In this document: positions 7,128 to 16,200 of the stretch, one piece after another
Layout of the letters: every line of letters begins with the position of its first letter
Numbering within the stretch: the stretch's first letter is position 1
Source of the DNA: an uncultured Stenotrophomonas sp.
GTDB taxonomy: Bacteria > Pseudomonadota > Gammaproteobacteria > Xanthomonadales > Xanthomonadaceae
Length of the DNA stretch: 64,000 nucleotides
Direction: 5' to 3'
Assembly: GCF_945952405.1 (NCBI RefSeq)
Contig: NZ_CAMFIA010000005.1
Location: forward strand, 205,761-269,760
Position numbers and translations under genes: made by a program
The notes under the pieces: model-generated
What the model saw: the letters and a program-made list of their open reading frames with translations, nothing else
Told to the model about the DNA's origin: nothing
Databases searched by the model: none

Positions 7128-9986
7128 TTAGAAGCGCTGCTGGTACTTCATGTACATGAAACGACCGATGTCGAAGCCACCGAAGTAGGTGAAGCTGCTG
7201 TTCGGCTGGCTGTACATGATCGGGCCCTGGTGGTCGAAGACGTTGTTCACGCCCAGCGACACGGTGCCGTCCCACGGCAGGCTGTAACGCACCTGCAGGT
7301 CGTGGAAGGTGTTGGAACCAACCTTGCGGCTCGGCTGTGCATCGGTGTACGGCGAAACGAAGCCGGCCATGTTGCAGTCCGGGCCGCCGGCCAGGTCGTA
7401 CGAGCAGGCTTCCTTCATGCCCGAGTAGTAGCGGGCGGTCCAACCGATGCCCAGATCGCCGTACTGCCAATCCAGGTTGAAGGTCGAGCGTACGCGGAAG
7501 TTGCCCTGCCAGCCGGTTTTCTGCTCCACCGGAGTGGTGGCGGCGTTGTCGTTGCGCTGCTCCAGGTACTCGGTGTAGGTGGTGTTCCAGGTGGCGGCAA
7601 AGCGGCCGAACGTGGTTTCCGGCAGGCGGTAACGCAGGCTGAAGTCATAGCCGGCGGTTTCGCGGTAGCCGGCGTTGACCAGCGAGCGGTCCAGCGCAGT
7701 CACCTGGCCACGCGTAATGGCGCTGGTCGAGCGGGTGAAGCGGCCACAGGCCGAATCCACGCCCTGCACGTAGCACTGGTTGAGGATGTCGGTGGCGGAC
7801 TCACCCACGATCGCGTTGTTGATGCGGATCTTCCACCAGTCCAGGCTGACGTCCAGGCCCGGCACGAACTCGGGGCTGTAGACCAGGCCCACGGTCCAGG
7901 TCTTGGCCGTTTCCGGCTTCAGGTTCGCGTTGGAACCGGAGTCGAAGTCGGCGATGCCCTGCTGGCCCGGACGGTTGGCGACGTTGCCTTCCGACGCGGT
8001 CTGCTGGCGGAAGTTCGCCGGCACCTTCAGCGCCTGGCAGCGTGCCGCCACGGTCGGGCTGCTGGCGGCGATGCCGAACGCGGTGTCACACGGATCGGTG
8101 AACGAATCGCGGCTCTTCACCGCACCACCGTAGAGGTCGTCCACGGTCGGCGCACGGAAGCCGGTGCCGTAGGTGGCGCGCACCAGCAGGCTGTCGATCG
8201 GCTTCCACTTCAGGCCGAACTTGCTGTTGGTGGTCGAACCGAAGGTGTTGTAGTCAGTGTAGCGACCGGCCAGGTCCAGCGACAGCTCACGGGCGAACGG
8301 CATGTCGGCCAGCAGCGGCACCTGCAGTTCCAGGTAGACCTCGTTGAGCGAGTAGTCGCCACGGGTCGGCTGGCCGGTGGTGCCGGCGATCTCGCCCTTC
8401 TGCACCATCATGTCCGGGGTGTAGCTGGCTTCTTCGCTGCGGTGCTCGAAGCCCATCGCGGCCATGACATCGCCGGCCGGCAGGGTGAACACCGAACCGG
8501 AGATGTTGGCGCTGGCGACCTTGGTGGTGCTCTCGATCTTGTCGACGAAGCGGGTGAACAGGTAGTCCTGCACATCCTGGTTGCTCAGCGAGCCGGGGCC
8601 GGTGTAGCCCATCGGAGCGGCCGGGTTCCACGGCACGCAGCCGGCGATCACCGCGCCCGGCGAGCCGCAGCGGGCCACGGTGCCATCCATGAAGGACGGG
8701 CCGACGGCCTGGTTGACGTGCGGCTGGTACATGCTGCCGGTACCGATGCGCTCGCCTTCATTGCGGTTGTACATGTAGCTGACGTTCCAGTCCCAGTAAC
8801 GCGAACCGGTTTCGAAGCTGCCTTCCAGGCCGATGCTGGCGCGCTTGGTTTCCAGGTTGTTCTCGGTCGCACGCGGCATCTCTTCGGTGCGGTGCGAGAA
8901 CAGCACGTCCTGGCCCCAGTGGTTGAACGCGCTGTCCTTGGACAGCGCGGCACGGGTACCCTTGCTCGCCTGTGCGCTGGACACCGAGTACGGGTAACCG
9001 GCCAGGTGCTTGGTCGACTCGCGCTTGCTGTACATCGCGTCGGCCACGATGCGCAGGTCATCGGTGATCGAGAAGCCGCCGTTGGCGAACACCGAAGTGC
9101 GCTCCAGGCCGCTCAGCAGGCTCATGTTGGTCTTGGTGTTGGAACCATCGGCCGGATTGGGCGTGTGGAAGTTGCGCTTGTCGCTCGGGTCGCCGCCCGG
9201 GCCCACGGTCAGCGGCTTGCCCGCCACGGTGACGGTGCCCCACTGCGTGGTCTGGCTCAGTGCATTGACGTCGTCGGAATGGCGCGGGCCGCCCGGGTAA
9301 CGGCTGAACTCGCGCTCACTGCCGAGGATCTCGTCTTCCTTGGTGCGCTCGGCACCGACGCTGAACCAGCCGCGTTCGAAGGTCTTGCCGAAGGTGGCGC
9401 TGTAGGAGCGCTTCTGACCGTCGCCTTCACCGTACTGGCCGACATAGACGCTGGCTTCGCCGCCGTCGAAGTTCTTGCGGGTGATGATGTTGACCACGCC
9501 GGCGATGGCATCCGAGCCGTACAGCGCCGAGGCACCATCGGTCAGTACTTCCACGCGCTCGACGATGGCCGACGGAATCGAGGCCAGGTCGGAGTAACCG
9601 CCCGCGCTGACGCCCATGCGGCGGCCGTCGATCAGCACCAGGCTGCGTTCCGGGCCGAGGTTGCGCAGGCTCACGTACATGCCGCCGAAGTCGCGCGCAG
9701 AGCTCAGCGACGAGGAACGGCTCAGGCTCGGTGCGCCGGCGGCGGTGACGTCCTGCAGGATGTCGGCGACGTTGACGTAGCCCTTCTTCTCGATCTCGGC
9801 GCGGTTGAGCGCGACCACCGGCTGTGCGGTTTCGACACTGGCCTGGCGGATGCGCGAGCCGGTGATTTCGATGCGATCGAGGTTGGTCGGGGTATCGCCG
9901 GCGCTCTGTGCGAAGGCGGGGGTGGTGCAGCTGGCGGCCAGCGCGATGACGATCGCGTTGCGCAGCGGTGTGGTTTTCAGGGACAT
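7128..9986 (-). CDS. TonB-dependent outer-membrane receptor
   Basis: 952 aa from the ATG at 9986. A signal peptide ending ..TTPAFAQ is followed by a TonB-box-like region (LDRIEITGSRIRQ), a plug domain (LVLIDGRRM, GASALYGSDAIAGVVNIITRK), a long beta-barrel, and a C-terminal Phe (..QQRF) as needed for outer-membrane assembly. It would pull a substrate into the periplasm with energy from TonB-ExbBD. The plug style (SRI-R..., DLASIPSAIVERVEVLTDGASA) is that of the many Xanthomonadaceae receptors of unassigned substrate, not of a clear siderophore receptor. A monocistronic unit with its own terminator; no neighbouring uptake genes suggest the ligand. Confidence 0.93.
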   Translation of the reverse strand: MSLKTTPLRNAIVIALAASCTTPAFAQSAGDTPTNLDRIEITGSRIRQASVETAQPVVALNRAEIEKKGYVNVADILQDVTAAGAPSLSRSSSLSSARDFGGMYVSLRNLGPERSLVLIDGRRMGVSAGGYSDLASIPSAIVERVEVLTDGASALYGSDAIAGVVNIITRKNFDGGEASVYVGQYGEGDGQKRSYSATFGKTFERGWFSVGAERTKEDEILGSEREFSRYPGGPRHSDDVNALSQTTQWGTVTVAGKPLTVGPGGDPSDKRNFHTPNPADGSNTKTNMSLLSGLERTSVFANGGFSITDDLRIVADAMYSKRESTKHLAGYPYSVSSAQASKGTRAALSKDSAFNHWGQDVLFSHRTEEMPRATENNLETKRASIGLEGSFETGSRYWDWNVSYMYNRNEGERIGTGSMYQPHVNQAVGPSFMDGTVARCGSPGAVIAGCVPWNPAAPMGYTGPGSLSNQDVQDYLFTRFVDKIESTTKVASANISGSVFTLPAGDVMAAMGFEHRSEEASYTPDMMVQKGEIAGTTGQPTRGDYSLNEVYLELQVPLLADMPFARELSLDLAGRYTDYNTFGSTTNSKFGLKWKPIDSLLVRATYGTGFRAPTVDDLYGGAVKSRDSFTDPCDTAFGIAASSPTVAARCQALKVPANFRQQTASEGNVANRPGQQGIADFDSGSNANLKPETAKTWTVGLVYSPEFVPGLDVSLDWWKIRINNAIVGESATDILNQCYVQGVDSACGRFTRSTSAITRGQVTALDRSLVNAGYRETAGYDFSLRYRLPETTFGRFAATWNTTYTEYLEQRNDNAATTPVEQKTGWQGNFRVRSTFNLDWQYGDLGIGWTARYYSGMKEACSYDLAGGPDCNMAGFVSPYTDAQPSRKVGSNTFHDLQVRYSLPWDGTVSLGVNNVFDHQGPIMYSQPNSSFTYFGGFDIGRFMYMKYQQRF

Positions 9987-10247
9987 CCGTGAAATCTCGT
10001 GTTTCAGGAAAAACAAGCGCCCGTTCTATGGGCGCGTGGGGTGCTGCAAACCAACGTGGGGGGCGCGATTCTAGAGTGTTTTCATTCGCAACTGTTTACC
10101 TGCGTGGCGCGCAGGTGCGCGAAAATGAATCGCAACCAACAATCCACAGATGCACTGTGCGCAGCGTCACGCGCGCTGCGTGCGTGGTGGGCAGAGGCAT
10201 CGATAGCGGCGGTATTTCCGCAATCTGTAGCAGTGCGGGTGCGCAGG

Positions 10248-10474
10248 CATCCCTCCACGCATGGCGTGGATCTACTGCACGTCCTCGCTCATCACCCTGC
10301 GTGGATGCATCGCCCCGGTAGATCCACGCCATGCGTGGATGCATCGCCCCGGTAGATCCACGCCATGCGTGGATGCATCGCCCGGTAGATCCACGCCCTG
10401 CGTGGATGCATCGCCCGGTAGATCCACGCCCTGCGTGGATGCATCGCCCGGTAGATCCACGCCATGCGTGGATG
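10248..10474. repeat. Array of SMAG GTAG palindromes
   Basis: Five direct units of GTAGATCCACGCC(A/C)TGCGTGGAT begin at 10318, 10352, 10385, 10418 and 10451, with spacing of 34, 33, 33 and 33 bases and the shared linker GCATCGCCC(C)G. A half unit lies at about 10293-10317 and one inverted copy at 10248-10275. The array fills most of the 560-base gap between the TonB receptor and the ABC operon; 9987-10247 shows no gene. Frames across it are only translations of the repeat. Confidence 0.9.
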
Positions 10475-10481
10475 ACGCGCA

Positions 10482-10513
10482 AAAGAAAAGGGACGGAGCC
10501 TTCGCTCCGTCCC
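10482..10513 (-). terminator. Intrinsic terminator of the MacAB-like ABC operon
   Basis: GGGACGGAGC (10490-10499), a 4-base loop, and GCTCCGTCCC (10504-10513) form a perfect stem. On the minus strand it is followed by the U-rich CTTTTCTTTT. It lies 34 bases after the last gene of the operon. Confidence 0.85.
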
Positions 10514-10547
10514 CCTGCGCGATGCGCGTTGTATCGCTGCGCGATGC

Positions 10548-11870
10548 TCAGGTTTCGCGCAGTGCCGTGGTGATCGGCAATCGGGCCGCGCGCAGCGCCG
10601 GGAACAGGCCGCCGACCAGGCCGATGCCCAGCGCCCATTTCAGGCCGGTCCACAGCAGTTCCGGCGACACATGGAACTTGAACACCACCGCGCTGAAGTT
10701 GCTGCCGATGGTGGACACGCTGTAGCCGTTGAACAGCAGCCATGCCACCGCGCACCCGAGCAGGCCGCCGAGCAGGGCCAGCAGCATCGTCTCCAGCATC
10801 ACTGCGGTCACCACTGGCAGACCACGGAAGCCGATCGCGCGCATCGTGGCGATCTCGCGCGCGCGCGTGGCCACCGCCGCATACATGGTGTTGAGCGCGC
10901 CGAACACCGCACCCACCGCCATGATCGTGCCGATCACCTTGCCGAGGATGTCGATCAGCTTGGTCAGGCCGCCGCCCTGCTTGCTGTAGTAGACGCGGGT
11001 GGTTTCCACATCCAGCTTCAGGCGCGGATCGGCGGCAACGGCTGCCTTGAACTGCTCGAAGCCGGCCTTGCCCTCGGTGCGCACGCTGATCGACTGCCAG
11101 GCACTGCGCTGGTAGGTGGTGGCCAACGTGTCGGCATCGGTCCACAGTTCCGAATCATGGGCATCGCCGGTGGCGAACAGGCCGACCACGGTCCAGGTCT
11201 GGTTGCCCAGGGTCAGCGTCCTGCCGACCTCCATGTCGCGGAACTGGCCACGCGCGCCCTGGCCGACCACGATCTCGCGCAGGCCGGTGGCGAACTTGCG
11301 GCCTTCGATGATCTTGACCTTGTCGTGCACCGCCCAGGCCTGCGGGCCGACACCGCGGAACTGCGCGTTGACATCGGTACCGTCGGACTTCGACACCAGG
11401 TTGACCACCTGCGACAGTTCCGGTGACAGCAGTGGACGGCCCTGCGCATCGCGGCTGATGCCGGGCAGGGTGGACAGCATCGGTACCTGCTCGCGGGTGA
11501 TCACCGAGTTGGTTTCGGCCTGGGAGCCCCCGCGCAGCACGATCGCCGTGGTGTCGTCACCGGTGTTGTTGAGCGTGGCCTGGAAGCCCTCGCCCATTGC
11601 CAGCATCGCCACCAGCACGCCGACCACGCCGGCGATGCCGACCACGATCACCGAGGATGCACCCCAGCGCTGCGGCAGGCTGGCCACGCCGATGCGTGTG
11701 GCGGCCAGCGCCAGCCGGCCGCCACGGGTCAGCAGCAGCCACAGGGCCACCACTACCGCCACCGCCAGTACGCCGATCCACGGCAGGCCGATCCACAGCA
11801 CCAGGCCGATCACCAGCAGCAGCACCGTCACTGCATTGCCCAGCCACTTCTTGAGTCTGCTCTTGAACAT
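10548..11870 (-). CDS. ABC transporter permease, MacB/FtsX type (second permease)
   Basis: 440-residue inner-membrane subunit. Two N-terminal hydrophobic segments are followed by a SLPQRWGASSVIVVGIAGVVGVLVAMLAMGEGF-like helix region (residues ~66-98), a large periplasmic MacB_PCD-like domain, and a C-terminal FtsX domain with three helices (VFGALNTMYAAVATRAREIATMRAIGF region, AMLETMLLALLGG, and LFPALRAARLP at the end). The REIATMRAIGF motif is diagnostic for FtsX. Fourth gene of a four-gene operon; only 13 bases separate it from the first permease. It probably pairs with that permease to form a mechanotransmission-type efflux or lipoprotein transporter. Substrate unknown. Confidence 0.88.
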   Translation of the reverse strand: MFKSRLKKWLGNAVTVLLLVIGLVLWIGLPWIGVLAVAVVVALWLLLTRGGRLALAATRIGVASLPQRWGASSVIVVGIAGVVGVLVAMLAMGEGFQATLNNTGDDTTAIVLRGGSQAETNSVITREQVPMLSTLPGISRDAQGRPLLSPELSQVVNLVSKSDGTDVNAQFRGVGPQAWAVHDKVKIIEGRKFATGLREIVVGQGARGQFRDMEVGRTLTLGNQTWTVVGLFATGDAHDSELWTDADTLATTYQRSAWQSISVRTEGKAGFEQFKAAVAADPRLKLDVETTRVYYSKQGGGLTKLIDILGKVIGTIMAVGAVFGALNTMYAAVATRAREIATMRAIGFRGLPVVTAVMLETMLLALLGGLLGCAVAWLLFNGYSVSTIGSNFSAVVFKFHVSPELLWTGLKWALGIGLVGGLFPALRAARLPITTALRET

Positions 11871-11883
11871 GTCGGTGTCCTCC

Positions 11884-13041
11884 TCAGCGGCCGGCCAGTG
11901 CGTCGACGATCTTCAGGCGTTTGGCACGCAGCGCCGGCAGCAGGCCGACGATGATGCCGATCACCACGATCAGGCCCAGCCCCATCAGCCAGGTCGGGGT
12001 CGGCACGTGTGGCGGCAGCATGCCCATGCTTTTCGGGCCGATCGCCGGCAGGATCAGCGCGGCCAGGCCCATGCCGATCAGGCCACCCAGGCCGATCAGC
12101 AGCACCGACTCGACCATCACCAGCATCAGCACGGTGCTGTCCTTGAAGCCCAGCGTCTTCAGCGTGGCCAGCTCCGGCACGCGCTCGCGCACCGCCTGCG
12201 CCATGGTGTTGCCGGTCAGCAGCAGCAGGGTGAAGAACACCGCGCCCATGATCGAGGTGACGATCATGCCGATGTCCGCGAACTGCTTGACGAAGGCCTG
12301 CTGGAACGCCGATTCGGTCTGGGTCTTGGTCTCGTGGTCGGAGTTGGCCGAAATCGCATCGATGGCCTGCGCCACCCGCGAGGAGTGGTCCGGATTGTCC
12401 AGCGTCACCGTGTACCAGCTCACCTGGTTCTTGATGTAGTCGTTGGATTCGTCGAAGTACTTCCAGTTCATCATCAACTGGCGTTCTTCATTGGCGGCCA
12501 GCGCACGGTCCTTGGAACGGTAGATGCCCTTCAGCTGCAGCGGCCAGTCGTTGCTGCCGCCACGCGGGAAGATCGTCGCCTGCAGCGGAATGGTGTCGCC
12601 GATCTTCCAGCCGAACTGCTTGGCCAGGGTCTCGCCGACGATGGCGCCGGTGCGCGTCTGCTTCCAGTCCTCCAGCTGCGCCGGGTCGATCTGCAACTCA
12701 CGGTAGACATCGAAGTAGTTGGGCGACACCGAGAAGTTCGGGAAGAAGTTCTTCGGGTCCTGGTAGATGCCTCCGAACCACATGCCATAGGCCACGTCGC
12801 GCACCCCGGCCACCTGCCGCACCTGCGCCTCCAGGCGGATCGGCAGCGACTGCGTGATCGACAGCCGCGAGGCCACGATCAGGCGGTTGGCGCCTTCAAC
12901 GCTGCCCCCGGAGGAGAACGCGACCCGTACCGAATCGAGCATGCCGAACAGCAGGAATGCAGCGACCACCGAAAGCAGCGTCAGCAGGGTACGGGTGCGG
13001 CTGCGGAACAACTGCGCCCAGACCAACGAGAAGTATTTCAT
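11884..13041 (-). CDS. ABC transporter permease, MacB/FtsX type (first permease)
   Basis: 385 aa. An N-terminal helix (TLLTLLSVVAAFLLFGMLDSV) is followed by a periplasmic domain and a C-terminal FtsX domain with RVPELATLKTLGFKDSTVLMLVMVES-type coupling region and LLPALRAKRLKIVDALAGR as the terminal signature. It lies 14 bases after the ATPase gene. It differs from the second permease in length and sequence, so the complex is likely a heterodimer of permeases rather than the MacB homodimer. Confidence 0.88.
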   Translation of the reverse strand: MKYFSLVWAQLFRSRTRTLLTLLSVVAAFLLFGMLDSVRVAFSSGGSVEGANRLIVASRLSITQSLPIRLEAQVRQVAGVRDVAYGMWFGGIYQDPKNFFPNFSVSPNYFDVYRELQIDPAQLEDWKQTRTGAIVGETLAKQFGWKIGDTIPLQATIFPRGGSNDWPLQLKGIYRSKDRALAANEERQLMMNWKYFDESNDYIKNQVSWYTVTLDNPDHSSRVAQAIDAISANSDHETKTQTESAFQQAFVKQFADIGMIVTSIMGAVFFTLLLLTGNTMAQAVRERVPELATLKTLGFKDSTVLMLVMVESVLLIGLGGLIGMGLAALILPAIGPKSMGMLPPHVPTPTWLMGLGLIVVIGIIVGLLPALRAKRLKIVDALAGR

Positions 13042-13055
13042 CGCCGTGGCCTCCG

Positions 13056-13745
13056 TCAGTGGGCCAGCGGCGCGTCGGCCAGCTCGCCCTTGTCCAGGTG
13101 CACCGTGTGCGTGGCGTACTCGGCGGCCTTCGGGTCATGGGTGACCATGATGATGGTCTTGCCGTGCTCGCGGTTGAGCTGCTGCAGCAGGCCGAGGATC
13201 TCCTCGGCCGACTGGCGGTCGAGGTCGCCGGTCGGTTCATCGCAGATCAGGAAGGTCGGGTCGGAGACGATCGCACGGGCGATCGCCACGCGCTGCTGCT
13301 GGCCGCCGGACAGCTCGTTGGGGCGGTGGCTGCGGCGGTCGGCTAGGCCGACCAGGGTCAGCGCGATCTCCGCATTGCGGCGGCGCTGCGCGGCATTGAG
13401 GTGGGTCAGCAGCAGCGGCAGTTCCACGTTCTTCTGCGCGGTCAGCATCGGCATCAGGTTGTAGAACTGGAAGACGAAGCCGACGTGATGGCTGCGCCAG
13501 GTCGACAGCTGGCCACCGCTCATCTGGTCGATGCGCTCGCCTTCGATGCTGATCTCGCCGCCGCTGGGGTTGTCCAGGCCGCCGATCAGGTTGAGCAGGG
13601 TGGTCTTGCCCGAACCGGATGGGCCCATCAGCGCGACGAAGTCGCCGCTGGCGATGTCCAGGTCGATGCCATGCAGTACCTGCACTTTCTCGGGGCCACG
13701 CTGGTAGGTCTTGGTGATGTTGCGCAGTGAAACCAGGGTCGACAT
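13056..13745 (-). CDS. ABC transporter ATP-binding protein (MacB/LolD type)
   Basis: 229 aa, the length of stand-alone LolD/MacB-type ATPases. Walker A GPSGSGKTT at residues 41-49, Q-loop VFQFYNLMPMLTA, signature LSGGQQQRVAIARA, Walker B LICDEPTGDLD and the H-loop VTHDP are all intact. It powers the two downstream permeases in a tripartite export system with the upstream adaptor. Confidence 0.92.
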   Translation of the reverse strand: MSTLVSLRNITKTYQRGPEKVQVLHGIDLDIASGDFVALMGPSGSGKTTLLNLIGGLDNPSGGEISIEGERIDQMSGGQLSTWRSHHVGFVFQFYNLMPMLTAQKNVELPLLLTHLNAAQRRRNAEIALTLVGLADRRSHRPNELSGGQQQRVAIARAIVSDPTFLICDEPTGDLDRQSAEEILGLLQQLNREHGKTIIMVTHDPKAAEYATHTVHLDKGELADAPLAH

Positions 13746-13847
13746 GGGGGGTTCTCCACGGAAGGCGGGAAACAGGAAAGCGCACCGGCGCTGGCCGGGG
13801 CGTGCGTCGAACGGTGTTGCCGGCGGCGCCCGGTGGGCGCCAGGCCG

Positions 13848-15101
13848 TTACTGCGCTTGTTTCTGCTGCACCTTGGCGCCATCGCGCAGCGTGTCGGGTG
13901 GGTTCACCACCACCGACTCGCCTGCGCTGACGCCCTTGAGGATCTGGCGGTCCTTGCCCATCGCCTGGCCGGCCTGCACCGTGCGCTGTTGGACGCGGTT
14001 CTGGTCACCCAGCACGAAGGCCACCGATGCACCATCGCGCTGGACCACGGCACCGCCCGGCACGCGCACGCCCTGCGGCTTGGCGGCCGTCTGCGGCTGG
14101 GCCTGCTCCAGGAAGCTGACCCGCACGCCCATCTCCGGCACGATGCGCGGGTCCTTCACCTTCAGCGCCACGCGCACCTTCACCGTGGCTTTGCCACGGT
14201 CGGCGGTGGGGATGATCGCAATCACCTCGCCCGGGATCTTCCACTCGGGGTAGGCATTGAGCGTGGCCTCCACCGGCATCTTCGGCTGCACCCGGCCGAT
14301 GAAGGCCTCGCCGACCTCGACCTCGATCTCCAGCGAATCCATGTCGACGATGGTGCCGATGCCGGTGCGGGTGAAGCCACCACCGGCCGACAGCGGCGAC
14401 ACGATCTCGCCGGGCTGCGCGGCCTTGGCGGTGACTACGCCGGAGAATGGCGCGCGCACGATGTTGTTGTCCACGCCAAGGTCGGCAATGGACAGCTGGT
14501 CCTGGGCCACCTTGACGTTGCGCCGTGCGGTGTCCAGCTGTGCGCGCAGGCTGTCACGCTGGGCCACGGCCTGGTCGTACTGCGAGCGGGAGACCAGCTG
14601 CTGGCCAACCAGCGCCTGCAGGCGGCCGGCTTCGGCGCTGGCCTGCTTCTGCTGCGCCTCCAGCCCGGCCACCTGGCTGCGCGCGGCCTGCAGCTGCGAG
14701 GCGTACAGGCTGCGCTGCGCATCGGCATCGATCGGATCCAGCGTCGCCATGATCTGGCCGGCCTCGACCCGCATGCCTTCCTCGATCATCACCTCGCGCA
14801 CTTTGCCGGTGATCTTGGCCGATACCGTGGCCATGCGCCGGGCCACCACGTAGCCGCTGGCATCGAGCACCGAGCTGCTGGCGCTGCCCTGCTGGATCGC
14901 CACCGCAGGCGCGGTCTCCACCTCCACCGCCGGCGCACGGCCGAACAGGAAGGCAACGGCAGCGGCCACCAGCAGCACGACCACGATGATCGCGATCCAC
15001 AGCCAGCGGCGGCCACCGCCGTGGCCGCTGCCACCGGAGGCGGGCGGCGGCGACTTGCGGTCGATACGGAGTTCCTTCAACAGCTCGGCAGAAGCGTTCA
15101 T
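13848..15101 (-). CDS. Periplasmic adaptor (membrane fusion) protein, HlyD/RND type
   Basis: 417 aa. A cytoplasmic N-terminus (MNASAELLKELRIDRK) and a single membrane helix (WLWIAIIVVVLLVAAAVAFLF) are followed by a lipoyl/barrel-sandwich region, a coiled-coil hairpin rich in Gln and Ala (LQAARSQVAGLEAQQKQA), and beta-barrel domains. First gene of the operon that continues with an ATPase and two permeases, so it plays the MacA role and would link the inner-membrane pump to an outer-membrane channel. No channel gene is nearby. The start at 15101 is preferred because GGAA lies 5 bases upstream; an ATG at 15110 is possible. Confidence 0.88.
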   Translation of the reverse strand: MNASAELLKELRIDRKSPPPASGGSGHGGGRRWLWIAIIVVVLLVAAAVAFLFGRAPAVEVETAPAVAIQQGSASSSVLDASGYVVARRMATVSAKITGKVREVMIEEGMRVEAGQIMATLDPIDADAQRSLYASQLQAARSQVAGLEAQQKQASAEAGRLQALVGQQLVSRSQYDQAVAQRDSLRAQLDTARRNVKVAQDQLSIADLGVDNNIVRAPFSGVVTAKAAQPGEIVSPLSAGGGFTRTGIGTIVDMDSLEIEVEVGEAFIGRVQPKMPVEATLNAYPEWKIPGEVIAIIPTADRGKATVKVRVALKVKDPRIVPEMGVRVSFLEQAQPQTAAKPQGVRVPGGAVVQRDGASVAFVLGDQNRVQQRTVQAGQAMGKDRQILKGVSAGESVVVNPPDTLRDGAKVQQKQAQ

Positions 15102-15210
15102 TCGTTCCATCACAGGCGTTCGGGCGGGTGTGGCCGGGACAGCGGACGGCGGCGGTTCCGGCAGTGGAGCGTGCGGCACAGCATGAAGGCGGGCACAGCG
15201 ATGACGGCAG

Positions 15211-15224
15211 TGACAGCTGTCACC
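15211..15224. promoter_or_regulatory. Perfect 14-nt palindrome between divergent ABC operons
   Basis: GTGACAGCTGTCAC is an exact palindrome in the 172-base gap between the adaptor gene (leftward, start 15101) and the ABC-kinase-regulator operon (rightward, start 15274). Related half sites follow (GATGACACTGACGG). The position suggests an operator serving one or both promoters, possibly for the response regulator encoded at the end of the rightward operon. This is inference from position and symmetry. Confidence 0.5.
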
Positions 15225-15273
15225 CGATGACACTGACGGCGGCAACTGCGAAATGTGACCACGGCGGCACAGG

Positions 15274-16200
15274 ATGGCAACGTCCCCGCTACCGGTACCG
15301 CTCATGGATCCGATCGCCCCGTCGCTGGCCCGCCTGCAGCAGGTGCAGGTGCGCTATCGCGACCATACCGCCCTGCAGGGCATCGACCTGCAGGTCCGCG
15401 CTGGCCAGGTGCTGGCTTTGCTGGGCCGCAACGGTGCCGGCAAGAGTACCGCGATCAGCGTGCTGTTGGGCCTGCGTCGGGCCGATGCAGGCCAGGTCGA
15501 ACTGCTCGGCGGCGACCCGCAGCAGAGGGCCAGCCGCCTTGGCCTGGGCGTGATGCTGCAGAGCACCAGCCTGCCGCCGATGCTGCAGGTGGATGAACTG
15601 GTGGCGCAGGCCAGTGCCTGCTATCCCGACCCGATGCCATTGCAGGAGGTGTTGCAGCGTGCCGGCCTGCAGGCGCTGGCGCGCCGCCGCTACGGCCAGT
15701 TGTCCGGTGGCCAGCAGCGCGCTGTGCAGTTCGCCATCGCGCTGTGCGGCCGCCCGCGCGTGCTGTTCCTGGATGAACCCACCACTGGCCTGGACATCCA
15801 GGCGCGGCAGGCGATGTGGCAGGCGATCCGGCAGCTGGTGGCCGAAGGATGCGGGGTGCTGCTGACCACCCATTATCTGGAGGAAGCCGAAGCGTTGGCA
15901 CAGCAGGTGGTGGTGCTGGAGCAGGGCCGGGTGCTGGCCGATGCCGCACTCGGCGAGCTGCGCCTGGCCGACCGGCCGCGACGCATCCGCTGCCGCAGCG
16001 TGCTGCCTGCCGACGAAGTACAGCACTGGCCGGGCGTGCAGCAGGTACAGCGCGACGGCGAGCATCTGCTGCTGCTGGCGAGCCCGGCGGAGCCGGTGGT
16101 GGCACGTCTGCTGGCCGCCGATGCGCAGCTGTGCGAACTGGAAGTACAAGGCGCGGCGCTGGCCGACGCCTTCCTCGACATGACCCGGGAGGCCGCATGA
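15274..16200 (+). CDS. ABC transporter ATP-binding protein (ABC-2 exporter, drug/antibiotic type)
   Basis: 308 aa. Walker A GRNGAGKST at residues 51-59, signature LSGGQQRAVQ, Walker B VLFLDEPTTGLD and the H-loop TTHYLEEAEAL are intact; the C-terminal ~80 residues form the extra domain seen in DrrA/CcmA-like ATPases. It pairs with the permease whose ATG overlaps its stop codon (ATGA at 16197-16200). Start at 15274 is the longest reasonable option; an ATG at 15304 would drop ten residues without touching the fold. Confidence 0.9.
   Translation: MATSPLPVPLMDPIAPSLARLQQVQVRYRDHTALQGIDLQVRAGQVLALLGRNGAGKSTAISVLLGLRRADAGQVELLGGDPQQRASRLGLGVMLQSTSLPPMLQVDELVAQASACYPDPMPLQEVLQRAGLQALARRRYGQLSGGQQRAVQFAIALCGRPRVLFLDEPTTGLDIQARQAMWQAIRQLVAEGCGVLLTTHYLEEAEALAQQVVVLEQGRVLADAALGELRLADRPRRIRCRSVLPADEVQHWPGVQQVQRDGEHLLLLASPAEPVVARLLAADAQLCELEVQGAALADAFLDMTREAA

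Noticed and set aside
7230-9992. 920-codon open frame opposite the TonB receptor
   Set aside because: Shadow of a well-supported gene on the other strand; the product has no membrane signal, domain or usual composition.
10248-10474. CRISPR-like regular repeats
   Set aside because: Repeats and linkers are all alike, so there are no unique spacers, and no cas genes are near. The units are GTAG palindromes.
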